From NCBI RefSeq assembly GCF_900105255.1, contig NZ_LT629763.1, positions 434,001 through 498,000 of the forward strand: a DNA stretch of 64,000 nucleotides. Reading direction: 5' to 3'. A model generated the notes under the pieces. That model was given only the letters and a program-made list of their open reading frames with translations, made no database searches and had not been told where the DNA came from. This stretch comes from Halopseudomonas sabulinigri. GTDB taxonomy: Bacteria > Pseudomonadota > Gammaproteobacteria > Pseudomonadales > Pseudomonadaceae. Below are positions 1-9,199 of the stretch, piece after piece. Every line of letters starts with the position of its first letter. Position 1 is the first letter of the stretch. The position numbers and the translations under genes were made by a program.

Positions 1-369
1 TGTAAGCGCTTCAGTCACGAGATCATCGACTGGAATCGCTATGACGCGCTGGCCAAAGCGGCGGTGTGGCAGCGTCTGGAGCAGCTGCTTGAACAAGTGG
101 TCATGGCGCGGGTAGAGGTGGTTTCCGTGCTGGCCTTGCATGCGGCAGTGGAGCGCTTGCAGGTTAAGGTCGCGCTCGATTCATCGCTGGCCCTGAAGGT
201 GCTGCGGGTGATTCCGCGGCTGGAGGAGGGCGCGCTGGCGGCCAGTGGCTTGCGCCTGCGTAGCCACTGTGCCGAGCTCAGCGTGAAACAACTTCGCGAT
301 GAGCTCGACAGCGCCTACTTCGAGTTGTCCTGTGCTTACCACGAGCGCCGCGTGGGCGCTCCGGGTTAG
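1..369 (+). CDS. C-terminal part of an uncharacterised protein
   Basis: The frame is open from the first base of the window, so the gene starts upstream and only its last 122 residues are seen, ending at TAG. The visible part is largely helical, rich in Leu, Val, Glu and Arg, with no membrane segment and no catalytic motif that I recognise. It converges on the universal stress gene with only 8 bases between stop codons. No function can be assigned. Confidence 0.6.
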   Translation, partial: CKRFSHEIIDWNRYDALAKAAVWQRLEQLLEQVVMARVEVVSVLALHAAVERLQVKVALDSSLALKVLRVIPRLEEGALAASGLRLRSHCAELSVKQLRDELDSAYFELSCAYHERRVGAPG

Positions 370-377
370 ACGCCGGG

Positions 378-1238
378 TTATTTCTCCAGCAGTTGCTCCA
401 GGTGCGCCAGGGTGTCATCGGGCTTGAGCACCAGAACGTCGGTATTGAGTTGATCCAGTACCACCTCGGCAGTATTGCCAATCAGGGCGCCAGCGATACC
501 CTTGCGACCGACCGTACCTATTACCGTAACACTGGCACCTATCTTGTTGGCGACAAAGGGAATTAGTGTGTCTGCCGGGCCCTCGTCGATGTGTAAGCGC
601 TGCGCGTCGATGGCGTACTTCCCGGTGTATTCGACCGAGGCATCCAGGTAACTGGAGGCGATACTTTCACGTAACTGAAAGGTTGGGTCAGCGGACGACA
701 GCATCGGCGCCGGGTGCGCGCTGATCAGGTGCAGGTCACCGTCTATCATCTCGGCGATGTCGGCGGCGTGGCTGACGATGGTGTCGTGCAATACGTGGTG
801 CTGGTCATCATGGCTGCCCAGATCGATGGCCGCCAGCACGCTGCCCTTGATCCAGCTTTCGCTGTTTTTCACCATGAGTACCGGCGCTGGACAGTAACGC
901 AGCAGCTTCCAGTCGTCGGGCGTCAGTAGTGCCTTGCGCAAGGCGCTGTCTGGCAGGTGCTGCTTGATCACCAGGCCGCAGCCTTCGCGCACCACGGCGC
1001 GACTGATGGTGTCGGTCAGGTTGCTGTACCAGCTTTGGCTGAAGCCGCAAGCGATGCCACTGGCTTTCAGTTGATCGGCTAGCTCTTGCAGCAGTGGCGT
1101 GTAGTCCTGGCGGTTTTCGCACACCAGCAGGTGCAGCTCCGACTCAATGAAACCGGCGATGAGCGATGCTCGTTTGAGTGCAACCTGCTCGTTTTGCGTG
1201 GGATCAATGACCACGAGAATGCGTTTAACTGCTTGCAT
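378..1238 (-). CDS. Tandem-domain universal stress protein (UspE-like)
   Basis: The protein has 286 residues, about twice a single Usp domain. Both halves begin with the Usp beta strand (KRILVVIDPT at the N-terminus, SVLAAIDLGS mid-protein). The C-terminal half carries the nucleotide-binding pattern G-x2-G-x9-G-N-T (near GTVGRKGIAGALIGNT), so the second domain probably binds ATP, while the first lacks an obvious copy. This is the UspE-type arrangement, a cytoplasmic stress-survival factor of unknown biochemical activity. The ATG is preceded by AAGGAG at normal spacing. It is divergent from miaE, with 158 bases between starts. Confidence 0.9.
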   Translation of the reverse strand: MQAVKRILVVIDPTQNEQVALKRASLIAGFIESELHLLVCENRQDYTPLLQELADQLKASGIACGFSQSWYSNLTDTISRAVVREGCGLVIKQHLPDSALRKALLTPDDWKLLRYCPAPVLMVKNSESWIKGSVLAAIDLGSHDDQHHVLHDTIVSHAADIAEMIDGDLHLISAHPAPMLSSADPTFQLRESIASSYLDASVEYTGKYAIDAQRLHIDEGPADTLIPFVANKIGASVTVIGTVGRKGIAGALIGNTAEVVLDQLNTDVLVLKPDDTLAHLEQLLEK

Positions 1239-1396
1239 GGCGTTCTCCTTGTTAAGCCTGCGGTGATAACCGTTTATCTGCTTCCAATGTAGTCGTTTTT
1301 TGCTGCGTCGACATTGATTCAGGTCTATACACGCGACTGATAAGCACGCTCAAACAGGTATACTGTGCCGCTTTACCGCTGCCTGAACATATCGCC

Positions 1397-1996
1397 ATGC
1401 TGCCAGATGAACTCATCGCCTTTTTACCTTGCGCCACCCCCGATGCCTGGGTCGAGCAAGCGCTCGCACACCCCGAAGAGCTGCTGATTGATCATGCCAA
1501 TTGTGAGAAGAAGGCGGCCTCGACCGCACTGAATCTGATGTTCCGCTATATCGACAAGCCTGACCTGCTGCAGAAGATGTCGCGCCTGGCGCGTGAGGAG
1601 CTGCGTCACTTCGAGCAGGTAACTGCGCTCATGCAGCGCCGAGGGGTGACCTATCGCGGTCTGTCGGCCAGCCAGTACGCGCAGCGCTTGCGTCAGCACG
1701 TGCGCACAGTGGAGCCAGGCCGGTTGGTGGATACGCTGATCGTTGGCGCTTTTATCGAGGCCCGCTCCTGTGAGCGCTTTGCCAAGCTGGCACCGCATTT
1801 GGATGAAGAGTTGGGCGATTTCTATCGCTCGCTGCTGAAGTCGGAGGCGCGGCACTATCAGGATTACCTCAAGCTGGCGCGCACGCACGCGGCGGGTGAG
1901 ATTGATGATCGCATCGCGTTATTTCGTGAACTGGAGCAGCAGGCGATAGTCGCTGACGATGCAGAGTTTCGTTTTCACAGTGGGGTGGCGGCCTGA
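1397..1996 (+). CDS. miaE: tRNA-(ms2io6A37) hydroxylase MiaE
   Basis: MiaE is a non-haem diiron monooxygenase that hydroxylates the isopentenyl group of 2-methylthio-N6-isopentenyladenosine at tRNA position 37. The 199-residue length is typical. Carboxylate and histidine iron ligands are visible in the expected helices: NCEKKAAS, REELRHFEQV (E-x2-H), FIEARSCERF and KSEARHYQDYL (E-x2-H). It is a single gene, divergent from the universal stress gene and followed by an unrelated solute-binding protein. Upstream of the ATG no strong ribosome-binding site is visible. Confidence 0.93.
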   Translation: MLPDELIAFLPCATPDAWVEQALAHPEELLIDHANCEKKAASTALNLMFRYIDKPDLLQKMSRLAREELRHFEQVTALMQRRGVTYRGLSASQYAQRLRQHVRTVEPGRLVDTLIVGAFIEARSCERFAKLAPHLDEELGDFYRSLLKSEARHYQDYLKLARTHAAGEIDDRIALFRELEQQAIVADDAEFRFHSGVAA

Positions 1997-2065
1997 TAGG
2001 CTGCAACCTCGTCGCCAGGGTGCTGTCTCTGGTATGACCGCCTTCGATTGTCCGGGAGTGATTTG

Positions 2066-2941
2066 ATGCACCAGCGCCAACAGCTTGACCTCCGTGCAGC
2101 CCCTGTTTCTCGCTTGCTGCGACACCTTGCGGCCGCCAGCTTGCTGTGTGGTGCTGCCGGCGCGTTCGCGGCCGACAATGTCTGCGAGCGCGTGGTGGTA
2201 ACGGGTAATCCGGATTATCCGCCGCTCATCTGGGCGCCTGAGCAGGGTGATCAGGCGCTTACCGGCGTGGCGGTGGAAATGCTGCAGTCGGCCTTGGCTG
2301 AAAGCAATATCGAAGTCGAGGTCCTGAACCTGGGCTCGCGCCTCAAGGCGCTGGAAGCGGTTGAACGCGGGCAGGTTGATATCATGGCCGGGTTGTTCAT
2401 GTCGCGTGAGCGCCTGTCCAGCGTCGATTATGTGTACCCGGCGATCATGGAGGTGCCCAGCGTGTTCTTCGTGCGCCGTGGCGCCGCCTTCCCCTATACC
2501 GGCTGGCAGGACCTGCGCGGTAAGCGCGGCGCAGCGCAGGAGGGCAGCCGTTTTGGTCTGTCGTTTGATACCTATGCGCAGGACAATCTTCAGCTGGAGC
2601 GCGAATCCACTGGCGAGGCCGCGCTGCGCAAGCTGCTGGCCGGTAAATTGGATTACGTGGTACTGGAGCGGTATCAGGGGCTTGCCCTGGCGCAGCAGAT
2701 GCGGGTGGACGATCAGCTCGACACGCTAGAGGGTTCCTTCATCAACGCACCCTTGTATGTCGCCATTTCGCACAACTCGGTGTGCAACTCGCCAGCCCTG
2801 CGCGCAGCGTTGGCCCTGGGTATGCAGGAGTTGACGCAGCGAGGGGAGAGCCGTCGTTTGCTCGATAAGTATCGCGGCATCTGGGCTGCGCCCTTCATGC
2901 CGGCAGCCGAGCCAGCGGCGGACGCGCCGCTGGAAGAGTAA
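2066..2941 (+). CDS. Periplasmic solute-binding protein, SBP_bac_3 family
   Basis: A 291-residue protein with an N-terminal export signal (basic start, hydrophobic LLRHLAAASLLCGAAG, cleavage after AFA). It is followed by a family-3 bilobal ligand-binding fold: TGNPDYPPLIW, GVAVEMLQSAL, RGQVDIMAGLFMSRERL, DLRGKRGAAQEGS. These proteins bind amino acids or related small molecules for ABC transporters or sensors. No permease or ATPase gene lies nearby, so the ligand is unknown and a signalling role is possible. The ATG at 2066 is chosen over the TTG 18 bases upstream because GGGAG lies 7 bases before it. Confidence 0.85.
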   Translation: MHQRQQLDLRAAPVSRLLRHLAAASLLCGAAGAFAADNVCERVVVTGNPDYPPLIWAPEQGDQALTGVAVEMLQSALAESNIEVEVLNLGSRLKALEAVERGQVDIMAGLFMSRERLSSVDYVYPAIMEVPSVFFVRRGAAFPYTGWQDLRGKRGAAQEGSRFGLSFDTYAQDNLQLERESTGEAALRKLLAGKLDYVVLERYQGLALAQQMRVDDQLDTLEGSFINAPLYVAISHNSVCNSPALRAALALGMQELTQRGESRRLLDKYRGIWAAPFMPAAEPAADAPLEE

Positions 2942-2971
2942 GGTGCGGGCTAAACAGTCCTGTCGCTGCTA

Positions 2972-3001
2972 ATCTGTACTGGTCATCTGTATTGCATCTG
3001 T
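2972..3001 (+). promoter_or_regulatory. Three ATCTGT direct repeats upstream of the MocR gene
   Basis: ATCTGT occurs at 2972, 2985 and 2996, spaced 13 and 11 bases, with a related GTCTGTAACTGT further down. Direct repeats near their own promoters are typical MocR/GntR operators, so this may be an autoregulatory site. This is inference from position. Confidence 0.3.
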
Positions 3002-3086
3002 CACTGTTGCGGTGCTGATCGTCTCGGTTAGTCTGTAACTGTACCCACTGCAGGTGCGGGCTACTTATGCCGGGAGGGCAAGCGCA

Positions 3087-4562
3087 ATGACCAGTCTGCT
3101 GTATCAAAAGATCGCCAGCCAGCTGGCGGAAGATATCCAGAGCGGCGTATATCGGCCGGGTGAGCGCGTACCCTCGGTGCGCAAGTTGAGCACCCAAAAG
3201 GGTGTCAGCCACGCCACAGTACTGCAGGCCTACGCGACGCTGGAAGATCAGGGGCTGATTCACGCGCGCCCACAGTCCGGTTACTACGTGCATCAAACGC
3301 CCGCGCTCACCGCGCCCACGCCGCCAATTGCGCGGGTCGAGGCGCCCTACGCGGTGACCCGCAGCAGCATCATTACCGAGATTTTGCTGCAGGCCCGCCG
3401 CGAGGGTGTAATGCCCTTGGGCGCTGCTGTGCCCTCCAGCGAGTTTCTGCCGCTGCGCGCCTTGCATCAACAGATGAGCAAGGTGACGCGTTTTCACAGC
3501 CAGAAAGCCTTCAGCTATACCTTCAGTCCGGGCTACGAGCCGCTGCGGCGTCAGGTCGCCATTCGTATGCGCGACGCCGGAGCGGTCATCGACCCTGCCA
3601 ACGTGGTGATTACCAATGGCTGCGTGGAAGCGCTGCAGCTATCGTTGCGGGCTGTTACCAAGCCGGGTGATCTGATTGCCACCGAGTCACCCAGTTACTA
3701 TGGTCTGGTGCAATTGTGTGAGCTGCTTGAGCTCAAGGTAGTGGAGATTCCGTCTGATCCTGATACCGGCCTGAGTCTGGAAACCCTGCAGTCGGCGTTG
3801 GAGCAGTGGCCGGTCAAGGCATTGGTGCTGACCGCGCGCGCCGGTAATCCCATGGGTGCGACCATGCCGGAACATCGCCAACGCAAACTGGTTGGCATGA
3901 TGGCGCAGCGCAATCTGCCGATCATTGAAGACGACATCTATGGCGAGCTGATGTTTGATCATGGTCAGTCCAAGGCGCTCAAGGCCTTCGATTGCTCGGA
4001 TACGGTCATCTACTGTTCGAGCTTCTCGAAAACCATTTCGCCCGGCGTGCGCACCGGTTGGCTGATTACCAAGCGCTATCAGGAGACGATCGAGAAGCTG
4101 CAGACCTTCACCACGTTGTCGGCCTGCAGCGTTAGCCAGATGGCGGTATCGGCCTATTTGGAAAACGGCGGTTACGATCGGCACCTGCGGCACATTCGTC
4201 AGGAGTACTGCAAGAATCTCAGTCTGTTTCAACTGGCGGTGCAGCAATTCTTCCCCGAGGGTACGCGGATCACGCGGCCCAAGGGCGGCTTTATTTTGTG
4301 GATCAGTCTGCCCGGCGGGGTAGATACGCTGACCCTGTTCAATCGCGCGCTGATGCACAACATCAGCATTTGTCCGGGCGTGGTGTTCAGTAACTCGGAT
4401 CAGTTCAACCATTGTTTGCGGCTGAACTGCGGTATTCCATGGAATCGTGCTGCCGAACAGGCGGTGATGACCCTGGGGGTGCTGGCCAAGCAGCTGTTGC
4501 AGGAAACCCTGCCAGCGGCGGAGCGCATGGGTGAAGTGCACGAGGAGCTAAAGGCGTCCTGA
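3087..4562 (+). CDS. MocR-type regulator: GntR winged helix fused to PLP aminotransferase fold
   Basis: The protein has 491 residues from ATG 3087, which has GGGAGGG upstream; a GTG at 3054 would add 11 residues without a ribosome-binding site. Residues 1-70 form a GntR winged helix (LAEDIQSGVYRPGERVPSVRKLS, ending SGYYV). The rest is a class I aminotransferase fold with the PLP lysine in YCSSFSKTISPG and the cofactor-binding region IIEDDIYGEL. MocR proteins usually act as PLP-sensing transcription factors, though some relatives keep transaminase activity. It stands alone between a solute-binding gene and a bidirectional terminator, so its targets are not evident. Confidence 0.88.
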   Translation: MTSLLYQKIASQLAEDIQSGVYRPGERVPSVRKLSTQKGVSHATVLQAYATLEDQGLIHARPQSGYYVHQTPALTAPTPPIARVEAPYAVTRSSIITEILLQARREGVMPLGAAVPSSEFLPLRALHQQMSKVTRFHSQKAFSYTFSPGYEPLRRQVAIRMRDAGAVIDPANVVITNGCVEALQLSLRAVTKPGDLIATESPSYYGLVQLCELLELKVVEIPSDPDTGLSLETLQSALEQWPVKALVLTARAGNPMGATMPEHRQRKLVGMMAQRNLPIIEDDIYGELMFDHGQSKALKAFDCSDTVIYCSSFSKTISPGVRTGWLITKRYQETIEKLQTFTTLSACSVSQMAVSAYLENGGYDRHLRHIRQEYCKNLSLFQLAVQQFFPEGTRITRPKGGFILWISLPGGVDTLTLFNRALMHNISICPGVVFSNSDQFNHCLRLNCGIPWNRAAEQAVMTLGVLAKQLLQETLPAAERMGEVHEELKAS

Positions 4563-4609
4563 TATTTATCAGTGGCTTATGCGTCCTTCTTTAAGCTGGA
4601 AATAAAAAA

Positions 4610-4637
4610 GGCAGCCTGGATTCAGGCTGCCTTTTTT
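4610..4637. terminator. Bidirectional intrinsic terminator
   Basis: A 9-bp perfect stem (GGCAGCCTG/CAGGCTGCC) with loop GATT is flanked by AAAAAA on the left and TTTTTT on the right. It can therefore end both the MocR gene (+) and the convergent LysR gene (-). Confidence 0.93.
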
Positions 4638-4649
4638 GTTGCTGCTTGC

Positions 4650-5597
4650 TCAGTGCTGAGCGGTAGCTGCGGCTTCACGCGCCTTCAGGTGCTGACGCTT
4701 GAGCTGCTGTGACAGCTCAATGATCTGCTCGCGCATCCAGCGATTGGCCGGGTCCTGGTCGGTACTTTCATGCCAGAACAGATGCGTCTCGATTGCGGGG
4801 ACGTCTTCAATCGGCAGCACGGTCCAGTGCAAGTCATGACGTTCGGCAAAGCGTTCGTGCACGGTCATGACCATGTCGGTTGATTCCAATACCAATGGCG
4901 CCATCTGATAATGCTGTGAACGCATGACCACGCGGCGCTGAATACCCATTTTGCCCAACGCCAGATCCACATGGCCAAGGCCGTTGCGACGGCTGGAGAT
5001 GTGGATGTGCGATTGCGCCAGATAGTCGTCCAGGGTGATTTTGTCTTTCTTGGCCAGCGGGTGCCCCTTGCGCATGACGCAGACGTGGCGATCTTCAAAC
5101 AGCTTGACGTGGCGCACCTGGGTATCCGTGTTGAGCGGCGCGTCGATGGCAAAATCCAGACGACCGGCCGCCAGTTCCTTGGTGGTTTCCCGGCGCTTGA
5201 TCAGGAAGCTGTCTATATTGATGTTGGGTGCCATGCGGCGGATGCGGCCGGCCAGGTGCGGCAGAATAACTGCCTCGGTGAGGTCGGTCATGCTGATGCG
5301 ATAGGTCTTGGTTGCCTGCTCGGGAACAAAGCTGCGGCTTTCCTGCACAGAAACGCGCAGCAGTTGCAGGGCACTGCGTACCGGCGTGATGATGTTCTGC
5401 GCCATTGGCGTGGGCACCATGCCTTGGGCGGTGCGGACAAACAGCGGATCGTTGAAGGTCTCACGCAGGCGGGCGAGGGCGTTACTGACCGCAGGCTGAG
5501 TGATGCCGACGATTTGTCCGGCACGGGTAAGATTGGCTTCTGTATAGATTGCGTCAAACACAATGAACAGATTCAGATCGACCTTACTGAGGTTCAT
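4650..5597 (-). CDS. LysR-family transcriptional regulator
   Basis: A 315-residue LysR protein. The N-terminal helix-turn-helix is clear (NLFIVFDAIYTEANLTRAG, ITQPAVSNALARLRETF) and an effector-binding domain follows. The start is taken at the internal ATG 5597 because AAGGAAG lies just before it; the ATG at 5624 would add nine residues. It is divergent from an acyl-CoA dehydrogenase gene (166 bases between starts). That layout is usual for a LysR protein controlling its neighbour, so it may regulate fatty-acid or acyl-CoA catabolism. The ligand is unknown. Confidence 0.9.
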   Translation of the reverse strand: MNLSKVDLNLFIVFDAIYTEANLTRAGQIVGITQPAVSNALARLRETFNDPLFVRTAQGMVPTPMAQNIITPVRSALQLLRVSVQESRSFVPEQATKTYRISMTDLTEAVILPHLAGRIRRMAPNINIDSFLIKRRETTKELAAGRLDFAIDAPLNTDTQVRHVKLFEDRHVCVMRKGHPLAKKDKITLDDYLAQSHIHISSRRNGLGHVDLALGKMGIQRRVVMRSQHYQMAPLVLESTDMVMTVHERFAERHDLHWTVLPIEDVPAIETHLFWHESTDQDPANRWMREQIIELSQQLKRQHLKAREAAATAQH

Positions 5598-5763
5598 CGC
5601 AACTTCCTTACTTAAATGGCTCATGACGAGACAAACAGGTCTGCGGATCGGCCAAGTATATATTGCTTATGAATGTTAATACACGACAAAAATAGGTTAG
5701 ATAAATCGAGCGAGGTCATCTAGCATTTTCCTCGTCGATACCCAACAACCAAAGGCAACCACT

Positions 5764-6972
5764 ATGGATTTCGGATATTCCCCCAAGGTTAAAGATCTGC
5801 GAGAGCGTGTAGACGCTTTCATGCAGGAGCACGTTTTTCCCGCCGAGCACATTTTTCACCAGCAGGTGAATGAAGGAGATCGCTGGCAGCCTACGGCTAT
5901 CGTCGAAGAACTCAAGGTCAAGGCGCGTGCTGCCGGTCTGTGGAACCTGTTTCTGCCTGAGTCCGAGCTGGGCGCTGGCCTGACCAACCTGGAATACGCA
6001 CCGCTGGCGGAACTGATGGGTCGCTCCGGTCTGGCCTCCGAAGCCTTCAACTGCAGTGCGCCGGACACCGGCAATATGGAAACCATCGTTCGCTACGGCA
6101 ACGAAGAGCAGAAAGAGCGCTGGGTCAAGCCGCTGCTGGCTGGCGAGATCCGCTCCTGCTTCGGTATGACCGAGCCGGGTGTTGCTTCCTCCGACGCCAC
6201 CAATATGCAGGCCAACGCGCGCCGCGAAGGTGACGAGTGGGTGATTAATGGTCGCAAGTGGTGGACTTCAGGTGCCTGCGATCCGCGTTGCAAGGTCATG
6301 ATCTTCATGGGTCTGACCAATCCCGATGCGCCGCGTCACCAGCAGCATTCGATGATTCTGGTGCCGATGGATGCGCCTGGTCTGAAGGTTATTCGTCCGC
6401 TGCCGGTGTTTGGTTACGACGATGCGCCACACGGTCACGCCGAAGTCGTGCTGGAGAACGTGCGCGTTCCCTACGAAAACGTGCTGCTGGGTGAGGGTCG
6501 TGGCTTCGAGATCGCCCAGGGTCGCCTTGGGCCAGGCCGTATTCACCACTGCATGCGTTCCATTGGTGCCGCCGAGCGCGCGCTGGAGCTGATGTGCAAG
6601 CGCTCGGTTGAGCGTGAAGCTTTCGGCAAGCGCCTGGCGCAGCTGGGTGGCAACATTGACCTGATTGCCGAGTCTCGCATTGAGATCAACCAGGCTCGCC
6701 TGCTGACCCTGAACGCGGCTTACATGATGGATACCGTGGGTAACAAGGTCGCCAAGAGCGAAATTGCTCAGATCAAGGTGGTGGCGCCGAACGTTGCGCT
6801 GCGCGTGATCGACCGCGCGATCCAGATGCACGGCGGTGCCGGTGTCTCTGAAGATACCCCGCTGGCTCACATGTATGCCATGCAGCGTACCCTGCGTCTG
6901 GCTGACGGCCCGGATGAAGTGCACCGTGCTGCTATCGGCAAGCACGAGCTGGGCAAGTACATGGCGCGCTAA
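5764..6972 (+). CDS. Acyl-CoA dehydrogenase
   Basis: A 402-residue flavoprotein of the acyl-CoA dehydrogenase family, which oxidises acyl-CoA to trans-2-enoyl-CoA with FAD. Visible signatures include [16 protein letters not shown] (flavin and substrate binding), [12 protein letters not shown], and the C-terminal [20 protein letters not shown] region. It resembles the ACAD10/11-like branch that acts on longer or branched acyl chains, but the substrate is not determined. It is transcribed alone, divergent from the LysR regulator and closed by a terminator. Confidence 0.92.
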   Translation: MDFGYSPKVKDLRERVDAFMQEHVFPAEHIFHQQVNEGDRWQPTAIVEELKVKARAAGLWNLFLPESELGAGLTNLEYAPLAELMGRSGLASEAFNCSAPDTGNMETIVRYGNEEQKERWVKPLLAGEIRSCFGMTEPGVASSDATNMQANARREGDEWVINGRKWWTSGACDPRCKVMIFMGLTNPDAPRHQQHSMILVPMDAPGLKVIRPLPVFGYDDAPHGHAEVVLENVRVPYENVLLGEGRGFEIAQGRLGPGRIHHCMRSIGAAERALELMCKRSVEREAFGKRLAQLGGNIDLIAESRIEINQARLLTLNAAYMMDTVGNKVAKSEIAQIKVVAPNVALRVIDRAIQMHGGAGVSEDTPLAHMYAMQRTLRLADGPDEVHRAAIGKHELGKYMAR

Positions 6973-6993
6973 GCCATTCGCCTCAGGCAACAG

Positions 6994-7022
6994 AAAACCC
7001 GCTCCTGGTGAGCGGGTTTTTT
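6994..7022 (+). terminator. Terminator of the acyl-CoA dehydrogenase gene
   Basis: AAAACCCGCTC pairs with GAGCGGGTTTT and is followed by a T-run, 20 bases after the stop codon. The A-run on the left means it can also work weakly on the other strand. Confidence 0.9.
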
Positions 7023-7149
7023 GTGTCTGTGTTGCGGGTAATGAGTTTACTGCAGACGCAGCAACGCCCACCCGAGAGCATCTTCGGATGAGGCGAGGGA
7101 GTTGACGTTGCTGTAACCGAGCGGGGGAGGTGCTCGGCCGGGCGGCCTG

Positions 7150-7368
7150 TTAGCGGGCGCGGTAGGTGATGCGACCTTTGGTCAGGTCGTAGGGCGTCAG
7201 TTCAACGCGAACCTTGTCACCGGTAAGGATGCGGATGTAGTTTTTACGCATCTTGCCTGAAATGTGGGCAGTCACGACGTGGCCGTTTTCCAGTTCAACG
7301 CGGAACATGGTGTTCGGCAGTGTGTCGATGATGGTGCCTTCCATTTCAATACTGTCTTCTTTTGCCAT
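7150..7368 (-). CDS. infA: Translation initiation factor IF-1
   Basis: A 72-residue S1-type OB-fold protein with the canonical IF-1 sequence (starts [11 protein letters not shown], ends KGRITYRAR). It binds the ribosomal A site during initiation together with IF-2 and IF-3. The position upstream of bpt and aat on the same strand matches the order I recall from Pseudomonas. It is separated from bpt by about 150 bases. Confidence 0.98.
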   Translation of the reverse strand: MAKEDSIEMEGTIIDTLPNTMFRVELENGHVVTAHISGKMRKNYIRILTGDKVRVELTPYDLTKGRITYRAR

Positions 7369-7521
7369 TAAGCAATGACCTCTTGGGTTTGTTCACAGGC
7401 GGGCGTATTTGTAGCAATACCCGCAAAAAAGGTGAGCAATTGTGCCTGAAAAAGTGCCCAAGCGCCAAGTTTGACGGACTTTTTTTACAAGAGATGTACA
7501 GCGGATGGCTTTGCAGCGGGT

Positions 7522-8232
7522 TCAGGTCAGGCGTACCCAACGCTGATTGACCAGCATTTCGATGGGGCGATACTCGGTCTTGTAGTTCATCTTGCGGCAA
7601 TCCTTGATCCAGTAGCCGAGGTAAACCGCCTCCAGCTCCAGCTCGCGGGTGTGCTCAATCTGCCAGAGAATGGCATAGCGGCCCAGACTGCGCTTGTGCT
7701 GGTCCGGGTCGAAGAAGGTATAGACCGCCGAGGTGCCGCGCTGCATCTTGTCGGTAACGGCGACGGCCAGCAGGGTGCCTGCCGCGTCGCGGAAGGTGAA
7801 AAAGCGGCAGAAATGCCAGTCCTTGACCAGAAACGAGGTGAACTGCTCGCGGCTGGGTGGATACATGTCGCCGTCGGCATGGCGGGCGATGATGTAGCGC
7901 TGATACAGATCGTATATCTCGTCACTGGGCAGTGGCTCGGTTTCCTCTACCTGCAGGTCGCGGTTCTTTTTCAGGATGCGCTTTTGTTGCGAGGAGGGGG
8001 CGAAGACGTCCACCGGGATGCGCGCGGGGATGCAGGCGTTGCATTCGCGGCAGTGTGGTCGATACAGATGATCGCCGCTACGCCGAAAGCCCATTTCCGA
8101 AAGCTGACTATAGGTTTCCAGGTCTAGCGGTTGCTGAGGGTCCAGGAATAGCGTGGTGGCCTGCTCGTGGGGCAGGTAGCTGCAGGGGTGCGGATGGGTC
8201 GCGTAAAACTTCAGTTGGGACAGGTCGGTCAT
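7522..8232 (-). CDS. bpt: Aspartate/glutamate leucyltransferase (Bpt, ATE-like)
   Basis: A 236-residue member of the arginyl/leucyl-tRNA-protein transferase family. The N-terminal Cys cluster is present ([11 protein letters not shown], then [15 protein letters not shown]), as is the C-terminal domain ending [22 protein letters not shown]. Bacterial Bpt transfers leucine from tRNA to proteins starting with Asp or Glu, making them ClpS/ClpAP substrates. Together with the adjacent aat gene it forms the cell's N-degron tagging pair. The ATG is used; infA and aat lie on the same strand either side. Confidence 0.93.
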   Translation of the reverse strand: MTDLSQLKFYATHPHPCSYLPHEQATTLFLDPQQPLDLETYSQLSEMGFRRSGDHLYRPHCRECNACIPARIPVDVFAPSSQQKRILKKNRDLQVEETEPLPSDEIYDLYQRYIIARHADGDMYPPSREQFTSFLVKDWHFCRFFTFRDAAGTLLAVAVTDKMQRGTSAVYTFFDPDQHKRSLGRYAILWQIEHTRELELEAVYLGYWIKDCRKMNYKTEYRPIEMLVNQRWVRLT

Positions 8233-8320
8233 GGTCTGGCTCCCGGCGGCTTGCTGTCAGTATAGAGCCGGGCGGCGCCCCTTCAAAGGCCTGTAGGCAA
8301 AAAGCCCACTAGTGCTCCGC

Positions 8321-9010
8321 TCACTCAGCACGCCAGCAGGAGGCCTGCTCGGGCGGGCAGAGTTGCTGCAGTTGCTGCAGAAAAGCGCTGCGCGGCAGGC
8401 TTCTGGCTCCAAGGCTGAATAGGTGGTCTGTGGGCATCTGGCAGTCGATCAGTGCAAAGCCGCAGGCCTCCAGATGCTGGGCCAATGCGATAAACGCCAG
8501 CTTGGATGCATTGGGGCGTACGCTGAACATGGATTCGCCAAAGAAGGCGCGGCCCAGCGCCAGGCCATATAGACCGCCCACCAGCTGCTCACCGTCCCAC
8601 ACCTCTATCGAGTGGGCGTGTCCGAGTTCATGCAGTCGCGTGTAGGCGGCTTGCATGGCTGGCGTGATCCAGGTGCCTTCGGCATCGCGCCTGGGCGCTG
8701 CGCAGGCGCGCATGACAGCGGCAAAGTCATGGTCACGGGTGACGGTAAAGTGGGTTTGGCGCAAGAATTTGCGCATGCTGCGTGAAATATGCAGTTCGGC
8801 GGGCGCCAGCACCGTACGCGGGTCCGGGCACCACCAGAGCAGCGGTTGACCTGCCGCGTACCAGGGGAAGATACCCTGTCGGTAGGCATTCAGCAGACGC
8901 TCAGGGGAAAGGTCACCGCCGGCCGCCAGTAAGCCGTTGGGTGATTGCATTGCGCGGCTGGCGGGTGGGAACTCGATGCTGTCGGCAGTTAGCCAGGTAA
9001 GTTGACCCAT
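8321..9010 (-). CDS. aat: Leucyl/phenylalanyl-tRNA-protein transferase
   Basis: A 229-residue Aat enzyme, which adds Leu or Phe to proteins with N-terminal Arg or Lys for ClpS/ClpAP degradation. Family signatures are visible: [38 protein letters not shown] near the start, GESMFS, and [23 protein letters not shown]. It probably shares a transcript with bpt downstream. Pseudomonads often have trxB between aat and ftsK; here there is none, only about 190 bases. Confidence 0.95.
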   Translation of the reverse strand: MGQLTWLTADSIEFPPASRAMQSPNGLLAAGGDLSPERLLNAYRQGIFPWYAAGQPLLWWCPDPRTVLAPAELHISRSMRKFLRQTHFTVTRDHDFAAVMRACAAPRRDAEGTWITPAMQAAYTRLHELGHAHSIEVWDGEQLVGGLYGLALGRAFFGESMFSVRPNASKLAFIALAQHLEACGFALIDCQMPTDHLFSLGARSLPRSAFLQQLQQLCPPEQASCWRAE

Positions 9011-9199
9011 AACGGCCTCGGCTGGGTTTGATCGTTCAAATGGTTTATCAATATTGCCTTATAAGTTATTGTCCTTCATACAGAAAGACAACCCGATAGC
9101 CGGAACCCGCTGGACTGAATGCGGTCATGGTTAACGCTATTGTGCTCTGCGATTGTGAAATGCACCGGCAGAGACCGTACAATAATCGCCTTAATAACG

